Origin: JAXLWB01 sp046328715
GTDB taxonomy: Bacteria > Chloroflexota > Anaerolineae > Caldilineales > Caldilineaceae
Assembly: GCA_046328715.1 (NCBI GenBank)
Contig: JAXLWB010000006.1
Location: forward strand, 62,001-126,000
Direction: 5' to 3'
Length of the DNA stretch: 64,000 nucleotides
Part shown: piece by piece, positions 52,155 through 61,200 of the stretch
How the letters are laid out: every line of letters begins with the position of its first letter
Position numbering within the stretch: position 1 is the stretch's first letter
Translations under genes and position numbers: made by a program
Notes under the pieces: model-generated
What the model was told of the DNA's origin: nothing
The model's database searches: none
The model's input: the letters and a program-made list of their open reading frames with translations, nothing else

Positions 52155-55100
52155 ACTTCCAATTCGTCCTTTAGTGTAGATATGGTAGGGGCATCCGCTT
52201 GCCGGTGCCCTGGGTTGTGTACCTACCCAGGGCGACCGCAAGGGTACGCCCCTACGAACTTACCGACTGACCGTCGGGAGGAAGAGCTTACTCGTCTGCT
52301 CCTCCTCATTCGGTGTACTGCTCTCCGGCACCGAACCCACTGACTGACTGTCTACTGTTTTACTGTCCACTGACCCTTCGGCGTTGTTCAGGGCAGGCCC
52401 ACTGCCCTCTGACTCACGGTTCGTTCCGCCAGCGCCACTCGAAATCACCGGCAAGAAGACTTTGTTGAAGCCAGCCTCCGGGTTGTCCTCGTTTGTGCCT
52501 TCCTCACTCAACAACTCGTCGTTGGCGTTGGGGCTGAGGGCGGCGGTGGCGTTGATGCCAGTGGCGTCGTCGAGGGTCAGGTTGACGTAACCATCGACAC
52601 GCCCTTCGACCGTGCTCGCACTGAAGCGGTTGGCGAGGGTCAGTTCACTGAACTTGCCCACGCTCACCCAGCGAGCGACAAACGAGCCGACTGCCTTGCT
52701 CCGTTCACGGATGAGCAGTGTGCCGTTGGGTGCGACCACGTTGGCAGCCAGCGTGGCATACGGACCAAAGGTCGCTGCCTTGGCACCGAGTCCACCGAGC
52801 ACGGCTGTGTTGGCGTTGACACCAGCGATGTAGATCACAATCTGCTTGGCTGTGACGGCACTGCTCGGCGCAGGTCCGACATAGCTGTGTTCACCGACGC
52901 TGGCTCGGCCACTGATGCGAATCTCTGTGGCAGTGGCGAAATACAACTTGGTGTTGTCGCCGACATTCCACTCCTTGAAGGAGTAGACGCCACCGCTGAA
53001 GGTGACTTCGCCACCCTTGGCTACATTCAAACTCAGATAGCTACCCGGAGCCACGGTGGCTGAGCCGTTGGCTGAGCCTGCCGAAGCCGAAGCCACGTTG
53101 ACATTCTGTTTGCCGACACCGATGCCTGGCATGGCCACGAAGCGGTTGAGCAGGGGCAGGGCTTGGGGTGTCACCTTGTTGCCCTTGACCGTGCCCGGTC
53201 CACGCAGTTCGTTGTAGTTGGCATTGGCGAGTGCCGTGCCCTGACCGACAAAGAGTGTGTCACCCAACACCTTGCTCTTGGCGTCGGCGAAGCTGACACC
53301 GCTGCCGATACTGACCTCAGCACCATCGCCCAGCCACGGTCCCTGGCTGGCGTTGCTGGCGGCGATGTCACCACTCATCACCTTGACGTTCTCTCGCAGG
53401 ATGATGCCTTCTGACCCGAAGACCACGAAGCCGTCTCGTTGCAGACCCCCTTGTCCTGGGGTTGGCGTGACATTGATGGTCACCGTGGCCAGGTTGGAGG
53501 TGGCATCACCATCGTCAGCCTTGAAGCTGAAGCTGTCCACACCGAAGAAGTCGGTGCCAGGTTGGTAGACCAGGTTGGCTCCTGTACCACTCAGTGTGCC
53601 ATTGGCCGGTTTGCCGACGATGACGTACTTGAGGCTGCTTTCGTCGCTAGCCTTGAGTGTCACGGGTAGCTTGACATTCTGGGCGGTGGTCACGACCTGA
53701 CTGCTTGCCACTGGTGCCACGTTCTGCACATTCCAACTGACCTTGCTGGCTGGGTTGCCCTTGACCCGCACCTGGAAGGTATGTGTGCCATCGGTCAGGT
53801 TGGTGTAGTTCACTGGGCTGGTGCAGGCAGTGAAGGCGGCTCCGTCCAGCGAACATTCATAGGCACCACCACCGTTCAATGTGAAGCTGGCACTGCGGCT
53901 GCTGGTAGGATTGCTTGGCGCATTGCCAATCTTGGCTTCGACGCCACCACCATTCACGGTCCATTTGACTTCAGCCGGGGTTGGATCTTGCGTGCCCTGG
54001 CCGTTGATGGCGTGGACCTGGAAGGTGTGGGCGCCGTTGCTCAGATTCTGGTATGCCACCGGGGTCGTACAGGCGGTGAAGACCCCTTCGTCGAGTTTAC
54101 ACTCGAAGGCCACTGCAACGTCACCACCTACAGTGCCGGTGAAGCCAATAGTTGCATTGACCGAATCGTTGGGCTGGGCAGTGATGCTGGTCTCGGGCAG
54201 CGTGCCGCTGTCGAAATCGGCGTTGGCATCGGCACCAATCTTAGTGATTTGTCCCGCCTTGTCGATGGCACGCACGCTGATGGGCAGGTTGCGATTCTCT
54301 GGGTCGCTGACCGGGTAGGCGATACCCCAGACGCCATCTTTAACCAAGGCATCGGCGTATGGTTGGTCGCCGACCTTGACCTGCACTGTAGCCAGATTCG
54401 CCACATTGTCCACCGTGCCTTGGATGAGCACGATGCCGCTCTGCGCCTGGTAGGTGTCGCTCAGGGTCAGGTTGGTCTTGCCCAGGGCGACGGTTGGCTC
54501 TTTGCTGACCACGGTAAAGTGGACTGGCTCACCAGCGGATTGGCTGGAACCGTTCCAGTCGCTTGCCCTGGCTTCCAGGGTGTGGCTGCCAGCGCTCAGG
54601 CTGAGTTCGATACTCTGCTGGGCCACGGTCACCTTGTCGATGCGGGCGAAGGGAATGGTTGCCGCCACTTCGCCGTCGAGCAACACGGTCACTTCTTTCA
54701 ATGTCTTGGCTGCCTCGGCGGCGACAACCACTTCGACATTGCCCGTCGAGCCGACAAAGCTGCCATCGGTCGGGTTGACGATATGAGCAGTCGGCTGTTC
54801 GGAAGGCACTGCTGCCACTTCTGCCGTGGTAACTGGGTACTGGTAACTGGTAACTGACTCACTACCCGCTGCCTCACTCGCCGCCACTGCGCCACCACCC
54901 AAAACCGCAGTACTGCATTTACCCGTCGCATCGCAGGCGGTGAGGCTGCCGCTGGGGATGTTGCTTGGCTGCCAGACCGTCCAGGTGTTGCTCAGGCTGC
55001 TGAGAATGGTCAGCGTCGGGAACTGGCTTTGCAGGATCGGGTCGCTGTTAAAGCCGCGGCTGGCTGGTTGGACGGCGTTGCCAGGGCAGTTGAACTTGCT

Positions 55101-55205
55101 TTCGTCCAGTTGCCAGTCGCTCGCCACACAACTGTACTTCACTTCGTACTGGCGCACGTTGTTGGCATCCAGCACGGATTGGCCGGTCGCCGTGCCGCTG
55201 ATGGC
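52152..55205. repeat. 3-kb segmental repeat, copy B (3' part of giant gene 2 and its flank)
   Basis: Counterpart of 21697-24720. Here the reading frame is intact throughout, so the four indels in copy A are read against this copy. There are also small in-frame differences, such as an extra SAGSANG-type stretch near 53065-53090. Confidence 0.88.
52185..52255. repeat. Palindromic GTAGGGGC repeat, copy B
   Basis: Same element as 21732-21801, with arms starting GTAGGGGCATCCGCTTGCC and ending GGGTACGCCCCTAC. It differs from copy A in the loop (TTGTGTACCT against TTGTAACTC). Confidence 0.8.
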
Positions 55206-58200
55206 GACGCGCGGAGCGACATTGTCAATCAACCCACGCCAGAGGTTGCTGTTCGGAGCACCGTTGCCAGCCGAATCGGCAGCCGGGGCGTCGATCTGAT
55301 AGATGCCTTCCAGACCGGCTGGAAGTTGCACACGCCAATCTCGGCTGTAGAAATCGCTGCCGACCAAGGTAGCCGGGTAGCTAGGACGGCTGGCGGCTTG
55401 ATAAAGTGCCTGGACTTCTGCCGCACCTAGCGCATGGCGGAAGATGGCGACATTGTCAAGCGTACCGACGAAGCCCTGGAAGTTGCCACTGCCGACCAAT
55501 AGGTCATCGACCGTCGTAAAGTTCCCCGTAAAGCTGCCACCGCCCTGACCCACACCATCGACGTAGAGATTTGCTCGGTTGTTCGTGCGATCCAGCGTCA
55601 CGATGACCTGATGCCATTGGTTGTCGCGTAGGTTCGGTCCGGCGGCGAGCGTGCTGCTGCTTACATTGCCAAAACCCATCTGCGCCTGGCCACTGTTGTT
55701 GATTGCTAACATCAGGTCAGCGCTGTTGCCCAATCCCTTGCGCATGATTGGATTGGTCGTAAGATTCGAATTTGTCTTGACCCAAGCTTGCCAACTAAAG
55801 CTGCGGCTTGCGTCAAAGTTGAGTGTCGGGTGATTGCGCACACGCAGGTATTGGTTGCCGCTGAAGCTTAGACCAAACCCATTGCGCCCTGCACCACCGG
55901 CAGTCGGACATTGCGTTGTGCTGCCACAGCGAGCGTGGTTGAGTTCAATCGAACTGTCCTCAAAGAAGCGCTCGCCTGCCTTCTCTTCCAGATTGAGCAG
56001 CAGCACCACATCGTTGTAGGGCAGCACTTGTTGGAGCGGTGTGAAGTTGACAAGTGGCGCAGTCGGTTGCGAGTAGGTATCCGAAATGCGACCACCAATC
56101 GTCACGGTAGTGGTAATGGCCGAGTTCAAGCTGCCGTTGTTAGCGTTGGTTGAAACGAGTGCAGCATTGGGGCCGAGGCGATCCAACCAGACACGTGCAT
56201 CTGAGACTCCCGGCTGACCCGTGTAGCGTTGTTTCACGCTGTGTCCTACCTTGTCGGCAGCAAACAGATCGATATTGACGACATTGCTGGCGGCTTCTCC
56301 ATCGGGCAAGAGATAATCCACGCGCCAGGTGCCGCCAGTGAGGGTGGCGGCTTGTGGCGCAGTGAGTGCTCGGCCCCAGGTATCGACCAATTGCACCTGC
56401 ACGGAGCCTGGCGCAATCCCGCTCTCAAATTGGTCAGCCGAGTCGGTAGCACTTCCTGTAAGCGTAATGAAGTAGCGCCCTTCGTCGTTGCGTTGGGGCC
56501 GAACGATTTGCGGGATGGCACTGATTGTCATTTGAGGAGCGTGAGTGTCAGCCTTGATCGTGATTGGGTTACTCACCTGACTCACATTTCCAACCAGATC
56601 GGTGGCACGGGTCTCAATCTGATAGGAGCCGCCGAACACGGTCAAAGCATAGCTCCACGTTTCGTCTCCATCTGCCAGTTGCCAGGGTCCATTGTTGATG
56701 CGTACTTCTACTTTGGCAACCCCTGATGTGGCATCGGACGCATTCCCGCCGATGACCAGAATGGTCGGTGCAGTTGTGCTGTTGCTGCCGAGGACCACAT
56801 CGCCATTTTGCAGCGATGTAAGGCTAACGGTCGGTTTGTCGCCATCGACAATGAAGCTGGTGCTGCCACTAGTTGTGACTGTCCCGCCGCGCAGATCGGT
56901 TTCGTGCACCTTGAGTTTGGCCCACTGGATGCCGTTGCCTGCTTGTGTGGGACTGCTGCCGACACAGTAGGTTTGCATCTCGCGTTTGTAGAGGGCACCG
57001 ATCGTATCTGCCGCAAGTGCAGCGTGATAGATTTGCAGGTTGTCGAGTGCACCACTGTAGCCTGCCGCATTGCTACTGCCGATGAGCAGCGCATCGTTGG
57101 TGACAAAGCTGCCCGTGAAGCCGCCACTGCCGCGCGCCGTACCGTCTACGTAAAGCGTGGCCACTCCCGTTGCACGGTCTAGTGTGACCGCCACTTGATG
57201 CCATTTGTTATCACGCAGGTCAGGCTCTGTGGCGGTGAGGGTGTTGGTATTGATGTTACCAAAGCCCATGCGTAGCCGTCCTGTGTCTGTGGTGATCGAG
57301 AGCAACAGGTCATTGGCACCGCCCAAGCCTTTGCGCATGATCGGGGAGCCAACATTCGTCTTGACCCAGGTGAGCCAGGTGAAGCTGCGAGTGGCATCGA
57401 AATTCAACGAAGCATTGTTGGGAACACGCAGGTATTGGTTGGTATTGAAGCTCAAGGCATAGTCGGAGGCAGGGGTGCCGATGGCAATATTGTTAGCATC
57501 GACGCCGCCGGGTAAACCAGCCGCAGGACATTGAGTCGCGCTACCGCAGACGGCGTTGTTACCACGGCCAGAGCTATCGACAAAACTCGTGGCTCCGGGC
57601 AACTCTTCCATGCGCAGATCGAGCACCGGCAGGGCAGTGGCCGCAGGGCAAGCCAGCCCATTTCCAGGAATCTCAGGGGTTAACCAAGTGGTCTGGTTGG
57701 CATTGCTTGCTCGTTGCTCCAGATCGGCATCGAGGGCGAAGAAGAGCTGACGGTTCGCCTGATTATTTACAAACGCATCGCTCGCCAGCAGCCAGCCACG
57801 ATTTTGCGGGTTCCACGCCAGTTTTACTTGATTGGGGAAAGCGGGCAAGGATTTGCTGATATCAGGCGTCAAAGTATTTACGATCGGATAACGTCTGATC
57901 TCGATCGATGCATCCAGTGGGTAAGCAATCGCCCAACGCCCAGTCACTGGATCCCAGGCCAGGCTGGGTGCGCTATTGAAGCGGTTGTTGCCACCATTGG
58001 AGGTTGTCAAAACGCTAAATGGACCCGTGCGGGTTCCATCGGCGGCAAAGTCGGCCAGGTTGATTGTGTCGAGTTTGACGCCCTTCATGGCGACACGATA
58101 GCGGTCGCCCATCCAGACAACGTCCTGCTCCAAACCCCGTCCAACATCGTAGTTGACAATGCCAACCGATACGCTGCTAGAGCTTAGCGCGTTGCCATCT

Positions 58201-61200
58201 TTATCAAAGCCCTGGCTCATGACAAAGTGTTCGGCAGAGGAGTTGGCGCTTTCCTGCGACTGTTCGTAGACAACGATGAAGCCATCGCCGTTGCTGGCGA
58301 CTACGGGATTGGCGCTGCGCAATCTGAGGCTATTATCCGTGGTGCTGCGCGGCCAGGTGTTGATCTGGCGCTTGATCGTTCCATCAGTACCCATCAATAC
58401 GCCCGCCACAGTATAGAGATCGCGCTGCGGCGTGTTGACATTGATAAAGATACCGGTGTCGGAATTGCTCATGTCCAAGGTCATGTTGTAGTCGCTGTTC
58501 TGGCTAAGGGTCTGGCTGCGGATCAGGGTATCGCCGCCCGTAGCGTTGCCAGATTCCCACATGCTGATCGTGAAGTCCCCGCAGACGTTCACCGAAACCG
58601 GGAAGCCCAAGGTATAACCATTGCCGACGCCCATATCCACATATGGAAAATTCCACAGCCGCACATCCTGATTACTAGCACTGTCACGCACATTGATATA
58701 AGGTTCGATCCCGCTGGTGCCGTGGTCATCAGGGAATTTAGTAATGGTGAGCGAGGTAATGTTGAAGATGCGGCAATTTTCCACCTGATCCCAGACCACG
58801 AGCGAGTCGCCGCGGTTGTTGGTGGCGCTGCGCGGTGGGTTGGCCCCGCGGAAGATGTTTTTGTTGTTGTTGTCGGCATCAAGCGCCCGGTTGGTACCAG
58901 TGAGCAGGCTATAGGCTTGAATATCACCTGTACCACCGGCAGTGGCGGCTGTAGAGAGCAGCGCGCTGAGCAGGTAGCTGTCGCTACGATCCGATCGGTT
59001 GGCACTCAGTCCAGTGTTGCGTGCGACAAAGGGTGCTGTAAAGCCACCGAGTGCAGACTCAAGTGCAACCGGGTCAAAGACCCAAGCAGCACCTGTGCTG
59101 CTTGCCAGACGTGCGCGAGCCATGCTGGTGATGGTGGCGCTTTGCGTCGTGGCATTGCTTGGCACGGTGAGCTGGCTGGGTACGGTCACCGTCTGGCTGC
59201 CGCTAAAGCTGACTGGGTTGAAGGGCAACAGAGCGGGTGCAGGCGAAGCGCCAGCGATAGCGGGATGTGTCACATCCAACACACTGGGTGCCATCGGCGC
59301 ATTCGCAACCACGGTAGACGTGTAGCGCAAGGTCTGGCCAGGCAGCACATAGCCGTCAAAGTCATCAAGTTCGACTGTGACCGCCAGTGGTGGGGCGTTG
59401 ACCACATTCGGGTGGTAGGGCTGATTCGCTTTGTCCACTGGCTTGAGTGGGTTACCTTCACATTTGCGACCATTGGCAACTTCCTGGGCGGTACAGACAG
59501 ACTCGGCCAGTTGCTTCTCGGCCAGGTCGCTGATGCCATCGCCGTCGCTGTCGGCCAGCCCAGGATTGGAGGAGACATGGACCACGAAGGGGCTGGTGGC
59601 GTTGATACGTACATCCCATCCGCCCGCCCAATTGTTGGTGGCGGTACAGGTCGTCTGGTTACCGACGGTACTCACGGTATAGACACGATGCCAGACTTCC
59701 TCGCCATCCTTCAAGCCATCATTGTCACTGTCGGCGATGCCGGGGTTGCTGTCGATCTGCATCTCCTGTTCGTCGGTCAGGCCGTCAAGGTCGCTGTCAC
59801 ACGAAATCGGAGAATAGGGTTCACCTTGCTGGCGGCGTTCCAATTCGTTGGTGTCACTCAGACCGTCATTGTCACTGTCGAAGAGTGTATCATTCGGGTC
59901 CATCCCGTTGTAGGCAGCAGAGAGCAGTCCATCGCCGTCGGCATCTTTGAGTGACGGGAAGGCTGCATCCCAGGCCAGACCCACGCCACCATCACCTTTG
60001 CTCACCAGCGTCATAAAGCCGTCGAGCGTGGCGGGGTAGACATCGTACTTAAGTTCTTCCATCTTGGTTGAACTGTTGCCGTCAAAGGTGCGCACATAGC
60101 AGACCGGAATCGGCGGGAAAAAGGGGATGATTGGATTGGGTGCGGCCCAACATTCATACGCTGGATAGGCATAGCCTTGATTCAGATAGTAGGAAGCCGG
60201 TTTATTGATGCCTGCTTCGAGTGCAATTCCGGAGACTGGTGCAGGAGAGGTGTTGGCTTGGGCGCTGTAAAAATCTTTACTGTAGGCGCCTCGATTGCTG
60301 CTAAAGGCCACCTTGCTTGACCAGACGTTGGTCATTTCATCGCGCACGGCAGCGAGCGTCTGCGGCGCATCGGCTTTGCTTAGCGAATATTTGACTGTAC
60401 TGGAGCGGATATTGCTCTCCGAGAAGAAATATTCGTAGAAGTAGATCATCAAGCCTTGCGAAGGATCGGGATCTTTGTGGGTAACGGTTGTGGTGATGGG
60501 CAAGGCAACAGTCACTGAATTGCCAGCCACATAGCCCTTACTGGCGTCAGCCAGCGTGACTTTGGGTGCGCCCGTTACCATGAGATCGTTGCGCGTGGTA
60601 TCGACCATCAAATCGTAATTGTAGAAGAGATAGGCAATCACTTTGACAGCGGCTGTACCCAGGGTAAAACAAGCACCGCCCAAGCCCGGCACGGTGCGTA
60701 ATTCGTCCACCCCCAATTCGCAAATGGCGGTGAGGATGGCGTCGATCACAGCAACGATGGCAACCAGGATGTTGCCGATTACGGTGGCACTGATGATGGT
60801 CAGAATGATGATGTAGATGGTGGCGGCGATCGCTTCGGCTAAGCCACGGTTAAACTCGGGGCTAAAGGCGGAAACGTTGTTGCTCACCATGCTGTAGATG
60901 AAGAAGCCCCAGGTGATGCCGACAGCAATGACCGCGCCGATTGCGCCCGCTGTGCGCGAACTGCCAACCAGTTCCGAGGACGAACCAAGAATCTTGGATA
61001 CAATACCTGGTGCATCTTTGGTGAATTCTTTGGCAGCGCTAACCGCATCCACCACATCCAAAATCGGCATCACGACACTCAAAACGGTAACGACCGAGAC
61101 AGTCGCAATCTTGATCACAATCTTCTGCCCAAGATCGTTCTCGGGTAAACCGGCAAGTAAGCCAGAGACCAAGCCACTGGCTGCGAGAGTAACCATCACT

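Noticed and set aside
53781..54857. 358-codon plus-strand open frame, with a near-identical partner at 23291-24109
   Set aside because: Both are antisense to the duplicated Ig-like region; their mutual similarity only reflects the segmental repeat.
58227..59954. 575-codon plus-strand open frame inside giant gene 2
   Set aside because: Antisense shadow of the intact giant gene, no ribosome site or recognisable motif.
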